The position numbers and the translations under genes were made by a program. Below, piece by piece: positions 1 to 5,475 of a stretch of 6,214 nt of DNA (its first letter is position 1; every line of letters starts with the position of its first letter). Source of the DNA: Candidatus Thorarchaeota archaeon (GTDB lineage: Archaea; Asgardarchaeota; Thorarchaeia; Thorarchaeales; Thorarchaeaceae); assembly GCA_018238825.1 (NCBI GenBank), contig JABCSP010000135.1, positions 1-6,214 of the forward strand, given 5' to 3'. A model generated the notes under the pieces. That model was not told the origin of the DNA, did not search any database, and saw only the letters and a list, made by a program, of their open reading frames with translations.

Positions 1-3
1 AAA

Positions 4-1092
4 CTACCGTTCTCTCTTACACTCAATGAACTCATCAACATGTGTTCTTGCTAAGAAGTCGTTGATTTGATATCTTGGGTGTTTGAAGCTGTAAGAGCTT
101 ATACTAGAGAGTTCTCCACCGATTCCGCGATCCATGGCAATCTTTACAGCCCTGACCACGTCGATGATTACACCACCGCTGTTTGGTGAGTCTTGTACTG
201 ATAGCTTCAAGTCAAGATCAAGTGGAAGGTCTCCAAAAGCTCTTGATCTCACGCTGATGTAACAGACTTTATTGTCATCCAAGAATGGAACATAGTCACT
301 AGGCCCAATTTTGGTTGGCAATTCATAGTCTACACAGCTTGTAACTGCTTCAGTCTTGCTTATTCTCTTTGAGGTTAATCTGTCTTCTACCTGCATGTTT
401 TCAAAGTCAGTGTTACCACCGATGTTTAGCTGGTAAGTATTTTCGAGAATCAATCCTCTCTGGTCAAATAGTTGAGCTAGAACTCTGTGGAGAATTGTAG
501 CGCCTAGTTGACTCTTGATATCATCCCCAGCACAGGGTAATCCTGCTTTTTCAAATCCTTGTGCAATTTCTGATTTGGGATCTGAAACAATAAACTCGGG
601 AATAGCGTTCACATAGCCTACTTCTGCTTCAAGAGCTGCTCGAGCATAGAGTCTTGTACTATCGGCACTTCCAACAGGAAGGTATGTTACTAGTACCTCT
701 GCTTTTGATTTTCTGAGTTCTTCAGCAATATCAACTGCTTCCATCTCCTTCTCATCATATGCAAAGAAGGACTCTCTCATGTGAGGTGCTACACCATCAG
801 AAATTGGTCCTGGTAGGACTTTCACACCCATCTTTGGTACATCTGGTGCGAATTTCACACAGCAATTGGGTTCAACCCATATTGCGTCTGCGATATCTAG
901 ACCTATCTTTTTTCTATTTGCTTCAAAGGCTGCGACGAATTTAATATCCTTTGGAAAATAGCCACCAAAATCCACGTGCATTAGACCTGGAACTTCATCC
1001 CCCGCTTTTGAATTGCGGTAATAGTGTGTTCCTTGGACGAGTGCTGAGGCACAGTTACCAAGTCCTGCGATTGCTACACGGACGTCTCCCAT
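4..1092 (-). CDS. ino1: myo-inositol-1-phosphate synthase (Ino1)
   Basis: Converts D-glucose 6-phosphate to 1L-myo-inositol 1-phosphate using bound NAD in an oxidation, aldol cyclisation and reduction; cytosolic, and the committed step to inositol and archaetidylinositol-type lipids. At 362 residues it has the length of the short archaeal/actinobacterial class. Seen directly: the N-terminal Rossmann glycine motif GLGNCAS (residues 10-16), the conserved block GDDIKSQLGAT (189-199), GGNTDF (225-230), the lysine-rich active-site stretch SKRISKTEAVTS (241-252), and K296 in LDLKLSVQDSPNS (293-305). These cover both the cofactor and catalytic regions, so the enzyme should be active. The ATG start is supported by an archaeal ribosome site GGTGAT at 1099-1104, six bases upstream. 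It is separated from the upstream nuclease gene by 90 bases that contain a candidate promoter and a dyad, so it probably has its own transcript. The gene is complete, with its TAG at positions 4-6. Function is confident from motif agreement; physiological use in lipids is inferred. Confidence 0.96.
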   Translation of the reverse strand: MGDVRVAIAGLGNCASALVQGTHYYRNSKAGDEVPGLMHVDFGGYFPKDIKFVAAFEANRKKIGLDIADAIWVEPNCCVKFAPDVPKMGVKVLPGPISDGVAPHMRESFFAYDEKEMEAVDIAEELRKSKAEVLVTYLPVGSADSTRLYARAALEAEVGYVNAIPEFIVSDPKSEIAQGFEKAGLPCAGDDIKSQLGATILHRVLAQLFDQRGLILENTYQLNIGGNTDFENMQVEDRLTSKRISKTEAVTSCVDYELPTKIGPSDYVPFLDDNKVCYISVRSRAFGDLPLDLDLKLSVQDSPNSGGVIIDVVRAVKIAMDRGIGGELSSISSYSFKHPRYQINDFLARTHVDEFIECKRER

Positions 1093-1113
1093 TTTATCAT
1101 CACCTTATTTAGG

Positions 1114-1133
1114 TATTCTATGGTCGTAGAATA
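1114..1133. repeat. Perfect 7-bp inverted repeat upstream of ino1
   Basis: TATTCTA (1114-1120) and TAGAATA (1127-1133) are exact reverse complements around a 6-base spacer. The dyad lies 21 bases upstream of the ino1 ATG, between the candidate TATA-like box (1141-1151) and the ribosome site. The expected transcription start falls inside it. This is where archaeal repressors often bind, so an operator is the leading reading; a weak leader hairpin is the alternative. The bound factor is unknown. Confidence 0.45.
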
Positions 1134-1140
1134 GTTGTCA

Positions 1141-1151
1141 ATTTAACCTTT
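1141..1151 (-). promoter_or_regulatory. Candidate archaeal promoter (BRE/TATA) of ino1
   Basis: Read on the minus strand this is AAAGGTTAAAT: a purine-rich BRE-like element followed by a TTAAAT box. It is about 50 bases upstream of the ino1 ATG, which would put transcription start around 1118 and give a short leader carrying the GGTGAT ribosome site. Called from pattern and spacing only. Confidence 0.4.
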
Positions 1152-1182
1152 GTGTCGAGGTTGTAAATCATTTTTCTTCGTT

Positions 1183-1998
1183 CTATTCAGGATCTTTCTC
1201 TTCTTCCTCACTTTCTGTTTCATATTTTGTATGAAGCGTTTTTTTGGCATTGGCAATAGTTTTCTTTCCAATACCTGCAATCTCTCCCCATTCATCTGTA
1301 CTAGATACCACCTCATAAGGAGATCCAAATCTTTTGAGTAGGCTTTTCGCTCGTACAACGTTGACTCCTGGGAATCCTGCAATGAAGAACTCTTGCTCAT
1401 CCGACATACTATCTAGACCCTTTCGAGTACGAATGACTGGAAGGCGATCTGTCTTCTTCTTCTTACCTTTTTCACCGAATAGCGTTCCATATAGTAATCC
1501 AGCTGAGTGTAGAGCATTAAAGCCCTCCAAGACCTCTATTCCTTTGTCTCGTATACTTTGAATCAGCGCATCTAGTGAACTTGGATGGATGTAGGCTGCT
1601 CTCTCCATTGTTACGAAGAATGGTTTTCCCTTAGTCTGCTTGCTTGAGAATGGAATATACACACATCCCTTCACGGGGTCTCTTCGAATAGCAAGAATAT
1701 TTTCAATCAGAACATACGGCTTCTCATATTCTAACAAAGCATCCATTTGTTTTGTTAAACGAGGAACTCCTGCAGCACTTCCTTTGAGAGTATTAACCAA
1801 ATCACTTACTGTTTTACGTTCTATCGCAATACCATCAGAGCCAAGGATATCACCGATTGGAATCTTCTCGATTGTGTATCTGATACCTTCCTTATCCATC
1901 ATAGACATGAGATGTTTTACTGAATTGATGGATTTACCTCCAGTTTCGTGCACATCAATAACAATCTCAGGTACATTTCCGAAAAGATCCGACTGCAT
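1183..1998 (-). CDS. xpf: XPF/Mus81-family (ERCC4) structure-specific DNA endonuclease
   Basis: Predicted to cut branched DNA (3' flaps, forks, nicked junctions) in repair and fork restart, probably as a homodimer. The 271 residues give the short helicase-less archaeal XPF layout. The ERCC4 nuclease domain (about 10-160) shows D15 in VIDVHE, G49-D50 in IPIGD, and the metal-binding signature ERKTVSDL (60-67, with E60, R61, K62 and D66), followed by the family's Q84...L89 region and YVLIEN (95-100). A tandem helix-hairpin-helix domain follows: GFPGVNVVRAKSLLKRFGS (208-226) and IAGIGKKTIANA (240-251). Oddities: the usual D-x-R-E reads D-V-H-E (15-18), and the protein ends in an acidic tail (261-271) with no evident PCNA-binding box, unlike crenarchaeal XPF. 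The ATG start has GGTGA at 2003-2007, which lies just after the stop of the DUF4443 gene. The 10-base gap implies co-transcription with that gene. Family confident; exact substrate inferred. Confidence 0.92.
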   Translation of the reverse strand: MQSDLFGNVPEIVIDVHETGGKSINSVKHLMSMMDKEGIRYTIEKIPIGDILGSDGIAIERKTVSDLVNTLKGSAAGVPRLTKQMDALLEYEKPYVLIENILAIRRDPVKGCVYIPFSSKQTKGKPFFVTMERAAYIHPSSLDALIQSIRDKGIEVLEGFNALHSAGLLYGTLFGEKGKKKKTDRLPVIRTRKGLDSMSDEQEFFIAGFPGVNVVRAKSLLKRFGSPYEVVSSTDEWGEIAGIGKKTIANAKKTLHTKYETESEEEEKDPE

Positions 1999-2008
1999 GA
2001 GTTCACCT

Positions 2009-2650
2009 TCAGAAGAGTGTCATTACTGCTGCCATGGAGACCTCTCTAGCTAGGTTTACGTCGTCAGATGATCCAATTACTATTACATCTCCATCCTCTG
2101 GTCGTAAGCTCTCAATCACAAGCAATGTTTCTTGTTCATATTCTTGAAGAATGTGAAAATCATCTGGAGGCATTACCAAGCTACCAGATTTCTGGATCAA
2201 AGTTGTAGCTCCAGCTTTATCATACCCTCCTTGAATTATTGCTTCATCACGTTGTCTTACCCCATCCGAGATCCTTGATGAAGATCCTTTGACAAGATTG
2301 GCAAATGCAAATTCGTACATCACAAGCCTTCTGATATCGAGAGTCAATCCGAGGGGGACATCGTGTGAAATACTATCAAACAGCTTCTTACCCTTCGATG
2401 TGAGTCTTTGCCCTTGTTTTCCTTCCGCCTCAATATAACTCGCTTCAGAGAGACGTTTCAATAGGGTTCTGACACTACCTTCTCCTATGGACATCTTTTC
2501 ACAGAGTTCGTATCTACCCAGAGGTTGTTCTCTTCCAATGAGAATCAGCGCAACAGCTGCATGATATGATTTGAAAACTGGTGCAACTCGCCCATCTGCT
2601 GGTTCAGATAACTCAATGAAGTTGTCTTTCCATGTCACAATCTTCCACAC
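2009..2650 (-). CDS. DUF4443 winged-helix protein, likely transcriptional regulator
   Basis: A 213-residue protein matching the archaeal DUF4443 architecture as I recognise it. Residues about 24-95 form a winged helix: SYHAAVALILIG (28-39), then a turn and recognition helix in GEGSVRTLLKRLSEA (56-70), then the wing EAEGKQGQRLTSKGKKLFDSI (split over 74-94). The C-terminal half (about 100-213) is an alpha/beta domain with ISDGVRQRDEAI (127-138), AGATTLI (146-152) and SGSLVMPPDD (155-164); its ligand or role is not known to me. The start is GTG: an in-frame TGA sits immediately before it, so it cannot extend upstream. No good ribosome site precedes it, while a TAAAAAG box lies about 28 bases upstream, suggesting a leaderless transcript. 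It is 10 bases from xpf, with which it is probably co-transcribed, and 34 bases downstream of the ECF S gene, so it may also receive read-through from the uptake operon. DNA binding is inferred. Confidence 0.82.
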   Translation of the reverse strand: MWKIVTWKDNFIELSEPADGRVAPVFKSYHAAVALILIGREQPLGRYELCEKMSIGEGSVRTLLKRLSEASYIEAEGKQGQRLTSKGKKLFDSISHDVPLGLTLDIRRLVMYEFAFANLVKGSSSRISDGVRQRDEAIIQGGYDKAGATTLIQKSGSLVMPPDDFHILQEYEQETLLVIESLRPEDGDVIVIGSSDDVNLAREVSMAAVMTLF

Positions 2651-2660
2651 TCATTATTAT

Positions 2661-2688
2661 CTTAGAGTTGCTCTCTTTTTACTCTTAG
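2661..2688. repeat. Imperfect 8-bp inverted repeat around the DUF4443 promoter
   Basis: CTTAGAGT (2661-2668) and ACTCTTAG (2681-2688) pair at 7 of 8 positions around a 12-base spacer. The right arm overlaps the stop codon of the ECF S gene. The repeat brackets the TAAAAAG box (2675-2681, minus strand) proposed as promoter of the DUF4443 gene, so autoregulatory binding is possible. No U-tract follows on the minus strand, which argues against a terminator. Weak evidence. Confidence 0.3.
2675..2681 (-). promoter_or_regulatory. Candidate TATA-like box of the DUF4443-xpf unit
   Basis: TAAAAAG on the minus strand, centred about 28 bases upstream of the GTG start. With normal archaeal spacing, transcription would begin at or next to the start codon, matching the absence of a ribosome site. 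Pattern-based call. Confidence 0.3.
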
Positions 2689-3263
2689 CTCAGAGACCGT
2701 TTCCCATTGAATAAGGTATTGAGTTGCTGTTTCATAGTCACATCGAGTTTTGGAACAATAGCTGGGAATATTATTGCATTTGAAACAACATGCAATGCAA
2801 AGAATGTACTACCGGTTATCACTGCAATGAAATAGGGTATACCGAACCATATTGAATAACCTAGGGTCGTAATAAGATCAAAGAATAGCGTGACAACCGC
2901 TCCAACAATTGCTAATTCAATCTTCATTCCTCGGGTCCATGATTTATCGCTGTCTTTACGTCCCATCAACATTCCAGCTATAACCACAAAGATCCACCCG
3001 ATTAATTGTGTAATCCAAACCGTGGGGATAAATGGCCCCCATGGATTGAAGAAAGCGTAGATAATTGAAACAATGAGGACACACCAAATTCCCATCCCTA
3101 AACCAAAGAGGTATGCTGTCACAAATAGCACACTTGAGCCAAGCTCAACATTGGGAATAGCCACTAGGACGTAATTTCCCACAAGAGCAAGAGCCGACAT
3201 GATTGCAGTCACTGCAACCCATCGACTCTTGTTTGTTTCATGATATGGTTTGTGTGCCTCCAT
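2685..3263 (-). CDS. ECF transporter S component (substrate-binding membrane subunit)
   Basis: A 192-residue integral membrane protein of the S-component type used by energy-coupling-factor vitamin importers, which bind a small nutrient and partner with EcfT and two ATPases. About six hydrophobic segments are visible: roughly 15-37, 43-60, 61-72, 79-100, 115-135 and 138-171 (the last probably two helices). The first helix carries AIMSA (20-24), the AxxxA pattern known to contact EcfT. Other family-like features are FNPWGPFIPT (72-81) with Q86 in the following helix, and FFDLIT (127-132). The ATG has AGGTGG at 3268-3273, four bases upstream. It follows the unrecognised surface-protein gene by 21 bases, in one operon with the DUF4430 gene. 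No ATPase or EcfT gene is in the window, so it presumably shares a module encoded elsewhere. Substrate cannot be read from sequence; the DUF4430 neighbour makes cobalamin or another corrinoid the first guess. Confidence 0.85.
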   Translation of the reverse strand: MEAHKPYHETNKSRWVAVTAIMSALALVGNYVLVAIPNVELGSSVLFVTAYLFGLGMGIWCVLIVSIIYAFFNPWGPFIPTVWITQLIGWIFVVIAGMLMGRKDSDKSWTRGMKIELAIVGAVVTLFFDLITTLGYSIWFGIPYFIAVITGSTFFALHVVSNAIIFPAIVPKLDVTMKQQLNTLFNGKRSLS

Positions 3264-3284
3264 TCAACCACCTACGCTCAGTTC

Positions 3285-4046
3285 TTACTTTCTTTGACGA
3301 ACCACTATTGTGATTAGAATCACCGCGATTATGCATGCAATTGCTATATAGTAAAGGGTCATTGGTGGAAATGGCCCTGAGTATGTGATGTCACGAAATT
3401 CAATCTCCAACCAGTATGGCTCACTGTCCCCTCCAAACCAAAAGCTCGTATTTGCATAGAGCAGAACTCCTGTTGTGATATCATAGATTAGACAGGTTCT
3501 CTGGGGGTCTCCTGCAAATGGTGTATCTTGCTCATAATCAAGTGTGATGGCTTCAAACTCGATATCACCAATTGTTACATTGCCATAAGATGAAGTCATC
3601 GTACCATTCATCCAATTCCCAGATATTCTCTCTGCAGATGAATATGCTGATGTATTCAACTCGTTGAAATTACTGACACCTGTTTCAACGAATAATCCTG
3701 GTTCGAATGCGGAGTATATTCCCACACCAAGAACTAGGTCTCTTGCTACATCAGTATCGTTCGTCATGATTGATACATTTCCAATATTCAGTAGACCTTC
3801 GACATCACCATTGATATCTCCTACAGTGAAAGATAGTGTGCTATCAGCGTCAATCAGACAATAACCAGCTCCTGTGAAGTACATGTTGAAGGCTGATTGT
3901 GGAGCTTGAGTTACTTGCCAATTCACAACAGTGGTTCTGTCTTCTGCAGGTTGAATATCCATAGCATAAGCCATGCTACCAACTATCATGTTCATTGAAA
4001 GTATTGCTATAAGAATTGTAAATGCAAAGATTTCTTTTTTTTTCAT
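3285..4046 (-). CDS. Unrecognised secreted, C-terminally anchored surface protein
   Basis: I do not recognise this 253-residue family. Visible features: a basic N-terminus (MKKKE) and hydrophobic segment at 6-28 ending MAYAMD, typical of a signal peptide; an extracellular region of about 195 residues; a C-terminal membrane helix (about 230-248) with a basic tail RQRK. The ectodomain has six N-x-S/T sequons (NVS, NDT, two NTS, NGT, NVT), two cysteines (C63 and C185) that could pair, and a strand-rich pattern. YDITTGVLLYANTSF (188-202) resembles the YD-x-x-TG-x-LL pattern seen in other archaeal surface proteins. It starts with ATG, with GGAG about 12 bases upstream, lying inside the end of the DUF4430 gene. 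It sits 4 bases after that gene and 21 before the ECF S gene, so a role in substrate capture or delivery to the S component is plausible but purely contextual. Confidence 0.8.
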   Translation of the reverse strand: MKKKEIFAFTILIAILSMNMIVGSMAYAMDIQPAEDRTTVVNWQVTQAPQSAFNMYFTGAGYCLIDADSTLSFTVGDINGDVEGLLNIGNVSIMTNDTDVARDLVLGVGIYSAFEPGLFVETGVSNFNELNTSAYSSAERISGNWMNGTMTSSYGNVTIGDIEFEAITLDYEQDTPFAGDPQRTCLIYDITTGVLLYANTSFWFGGDSEPYWLEIEFRDITYSGPFPPMTLYYIAIACIIAVILITIVVRQRK

Positions 4047-4050
4047 TGGA

Positions 4051-4548
4051 TCATTTTCTCCTCAATGTTCTCCTGTGGAGTATAGCTAGGAATACAATAC
4101 CTCCTGTGACAAGGAGTACCCCTCCTACAATTAGCGTCATATCTGGTTCAGGAGTACTGTGAAAGCCTGATATCGTTCTGTTCCAAAGTACTGAATCTCC
4201 ATCATGCAAATTGTATAGATTCGCTGCTACACTGGCGTAATTCTCATTTACCCAGTACTGCCATCCATGACTTTCATCTTGGTAGACTCCATCGATAGCA
4301 GTGATGAAAACGCGATTACCTGTCCACTGTACATCAACTTCGAACAACATTACTGTCAAGTTGTACACAGTTGTGGCAGTTAATCCTGAGAAGCTTACGA
4401 CTGTACCATTTCCAAAATCAATGACGAGATTTATTCCCGTTGCAGCGAGTGTATTCTGTGTATCGAGTTGAGATGCTTGGGCGTTTGAAGGTGTGACCAC
4501 AAGGAGCACAACAATCATACATGTAATCAATCCAACTCGTTCCATCAT
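4051..4548 (-). CDS. Membrane-anchored DUF4430 (transcobalamin-like) surface protein
   Basis: A 165-residue exported protein. A signal peptide spans about 1-25 (hydrophobic 7-18, possible cleavage near SNAQA-S). A single DUF4430-type domain covers about 38-128, the fold shared with the C-terminal domain of transcobalamin and intrinsic factor. The family signature is seen as IDGVY (85-89), then HGWQYWVN (94-101), then LHDGDSVLW (114-122). Three sequons (N47, N63, N123) suggest glycosylation. After a TPEPD linker (132-136) a membrane helix (138-157) and basic tail RRTLRRK anchor it to the outer face of the membrane. In Firmicutes, DUF4430 proteins are known neighbours of ECF S components linked to cobalamin, as here. 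The start is ATG-ATG: GGAGAG at 4554-4559 is 5 bases from the first and 8 from the second, so either may serve. First gene of the operon; a TATA-like box and a perfect dyad precede it. Ligand binding is inferred. Confidence 0.85.
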   Translation of the reverse strand: MMERVGLITCMIVVLLVVTPSNAQASQLDTQNTLAATGINLVIDFGNGTVVSFSGLTATTVYNLTVMLFEVDVQWTGNRVFITAIDGVYQDESHGWQYWVNENYASVAANLYNLHDGDSVLWNRTISGFHSTPEPDMTLIVGGVLLVTGGIVFLAILHRRTLRRK

Positions 4549-4560
4549 AGGTTCTCTCCA

Positions 4561-4582
4561 TAGGATAGGATAACCTATCCTA
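4561..4582. repeat. Perfect 9-bp inverted repeat, candidate operator of the uptake operon
   Basis: TAGGATAGG (4561-4569) and CCTATCCTA (4574-4582) are exact reverse complements around ATAA. The dyad lies directly upstream of the DUF4430 ribosome site and its centre is about 25 bases downstream of the TTAAATT box on the minus strand, so it would cover the transcription start. That is a classical repressor position in archaea. It could also form a stable stem-loop if transcribed. Regulator not identified. Confidence 0.6.
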
Positions 4583-4591
4583 CAACACTGT

Positions 4592-4600
4592 GAATTTAAG
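4592..4600 (-). promoter_or_regulatory. Candidate TATA-like box of the DUF4430-ECF operon
   Basis: CTTAAATTC on the minus strand, preceded by the purine-containing AGGAACT. It predicts transcription start near 4570, inside the 9-bp dyad, and a leader of about 20 bases. The same TTAAATT core is used in the proposed ino1 promoter. Pattern and spacing only. Confidence 0.4.
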
Positions 4601-4685
4601 AGTTCCTCTTATTCAGAGTAATGATGGTACTATACACCGAAGCATCTATACGGTAAAGGCTCTGGTGAACCATGAGCGCTATATC

Positions 4686-4691
4686 AGGGGA
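4686..4691 (+). promoter_or_regulatory. Ribosome binding site deciding the tmk start
   Basis: AGGGGA lies nine bases before the in-frame TTG at 4701. No comparable site precedes the more upstream in-frame GTG at 4590, which also lies next to the operator dyad and would add a 37-residue extension not typical of the family. The site therefore supports TTG initiation. Confidence 0.5.
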
Positions 4692-4700
4692 ATTTATTAT

Positions 4701-5345
4701 TTGAACATTGAACTTAATCGCAAGGGTTTCCTTTTTGTCTTAGAAGGCATAGATGGTTCAGGAAAAACAACTGCATGTCAACAATTGACGGAGATCCTTC
4801 TTAGCGATGGATATGATGTAGTTCACCTGAGAGAACCAACAAATGAAAGTCCATGGGGGAAAGAAATCCGAGAGCGATCACCTCAGGGAGAACTCAGTCC
4901 ATCTGAAGAACTTGATTTGTTTGTGAAAGATCGAGAATGGCATATTCAAAACCGGATTAATCCAGCATTGCTTGCAGGACAAATTGTGCTTATGGACCGT
5001 TACTTCTTTGCAACTGGTGCGTATCAATCTGGGGTCACGGGGATTCATTGGAAAGAAATTCTTCGGATGAATCGTGAGGATATTCATGCTCCTGAGCCTG
5101 ATGTTATATTCATCTTGGATGTGGATGCAGAAACTGGTTTGAAAAGAGCTACTGGTCGTGAGAATAAAGCGAATTTACAATTTGAAAAGTTGGATCGTCT
5201 GATTGGTGTTCGGAAGGTATACCTTGAGTTTGTAGACCAAGATGCCGGCACATACAAAATCATCGATGCTCGAGAATCTCTTGCAGCAGTTGTTGCTGAG
5301 ATATATGACACAATAATACAGAGAGTAAAATACAGGCACGAATAA
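4701..5345 (+). CDS. tmk: Thymidylate kinase (dTMP kinase)
   Basis: Phosphorylates dTMP to dTDP with ATP, a required step in dTTP synthesis; cytosolic. From the chosen TTG start it is 214 residues, the usual length. Motifs in that numbering: P-loop GIDGSGKT (16-23) within FVLEGIDGSGKTT; the substrate-side REPTNESPWGKEIRE, equivalent to the family's RE-P-G-T-x-x-G-x-x-IR; DRYFFATGAYQ, the DRY motif contacting dTMP and the P-loop; the hydrophobic strand DVIFILDVDAETGLKRATGR leading to the lid; and KLDRLIGVRKVYLEF, the arginine-bearing helix after the lid. The open frame extends upstream to a GTG at 4590, but those 37 extra residues (many basic and aromatic) are not family-like and overlie promoter sequence of the divergent operon; AGGGGA at 4686-4691 supports TTG at 4701. 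Ends with TAA at 5343-5345. It appears to be a single-gene unit, with no functional link to the divergent uptake operon evident. Confidence 0.93.
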   Translation: MNIELNRKGFLFVLEGIDGSGKTTACQQLTEILLSDGYDVVHLREPTNESPWGKEIRERSPQGELSPSEELDLFVKDREWHIQNRINPALLAGQIVLMDRYFFATGAYQSGVTGIHWKEILRMNREDIHAPEPDVIFILDVDAETGLKRATGRENKANLQFEKLDRLIGVRKVYLEFVDQDAGTYKIIDARESLAAVVAEIYDTIIQRVKYRHE

Positions 5346-5358
5346 TCACAAAGGTGAA

Positions 5359-5373
5359 AAGGAACGTTTCCTT
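5359..5373 (+). repeat. Short hairpin after tmk
   Basis: AAGGAA and TTCCTT pair around a CGT loop, starting 14 bases after the tmk stop. No T-tract follows directly, so it is not a canonical intrinsic terminator; it may be a 3'-end stem or chance. Confidence 0.25.
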
Positions 5374-5382
5374 CGGGTGCTG

Positions 5383-5389
5383 TATATAT
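5383..5389 (+). promoter_or_regulatory. Candidate TATA box for the longin-like gene
   Basis: TATATAT in the tmk-downstream gap is the best TATA match on this strand. It predicts a start near 5412 and a leader of roughly 90 bases before the ATG at 5505. A closer AT-rich alternative is GTAATTAC at 5450-5457, which would give a leader of about 25 bases. Low confidence in which is used. Confidence 0.3.
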
Positions 5390-5415
5390 CTAGGTAATAC
5401 TGTCGCGGACCAATA

Positions 5416-5440
5416 AGTGACAAGGTTTTTTAGTGTCACT
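5416..5440 (+). terminator. Dyad with T6 tract; possible tmk terminator or operator
   Basis: AGTGACA (5416-5422) and TGTCACT (5434-5440) are exact reverse complements around an 11-base spacer that contains TTTTTT (5426-5431). Archaeal termination depends mainly on T-tracts, so this could end the tmk transcript. If the TATATAT box upstream is real, the dyad would instead lie just after the next gene's transcription start and act as an operator. Confidence 0.3.
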
Positions 5441-5461
5441 CGCTAAACCGTAATTACTCTA

Positions 5462-5475
5462 GCTCTACGTAGAGC
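5462..5475. repeat. Perfect 14-bp palindrome upstream of the longin-like gene
   Basis: GCTCTAC followed immediately by its reverse complement GTAGAGC, 29 bases before the ATG at 5505. It lies between the AT-rich GTAATTAC (5450-5457) and the ribosome site. Suits a dimeric regulator, but is short enough that chance cannot be dismissed. Confidence 0.4.

Noticed and set aside
1143..1400. Minus-strand frame overlapping the 3' end of the nuclease gene
   Set aside because: Overlaps the helix-hairpin-helix coding region in another frame; lysine-rich low-information product with no motif.
1640..2053. Plus-strand open frame of 137 residues opposite the nuclease gene
   Set aside because: Antisense to the catalytic ERCC4 domain, which carries strong family motifs; no ribosome site or domain of its own.
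4561..4582. Intrinsic terminator reading of the 9-bp dyad
   Set aside because: Both flanking genes start here and diverge from it, and no T-tract follows on either strand.
4590..4700. 37-residue N-terminal extension of thymidylate kinase
   Set aside because: Not family-like, lacks a ribosome site at its GTG, and overlaps the divergent promoter; the TTG at 4701 is better supported.
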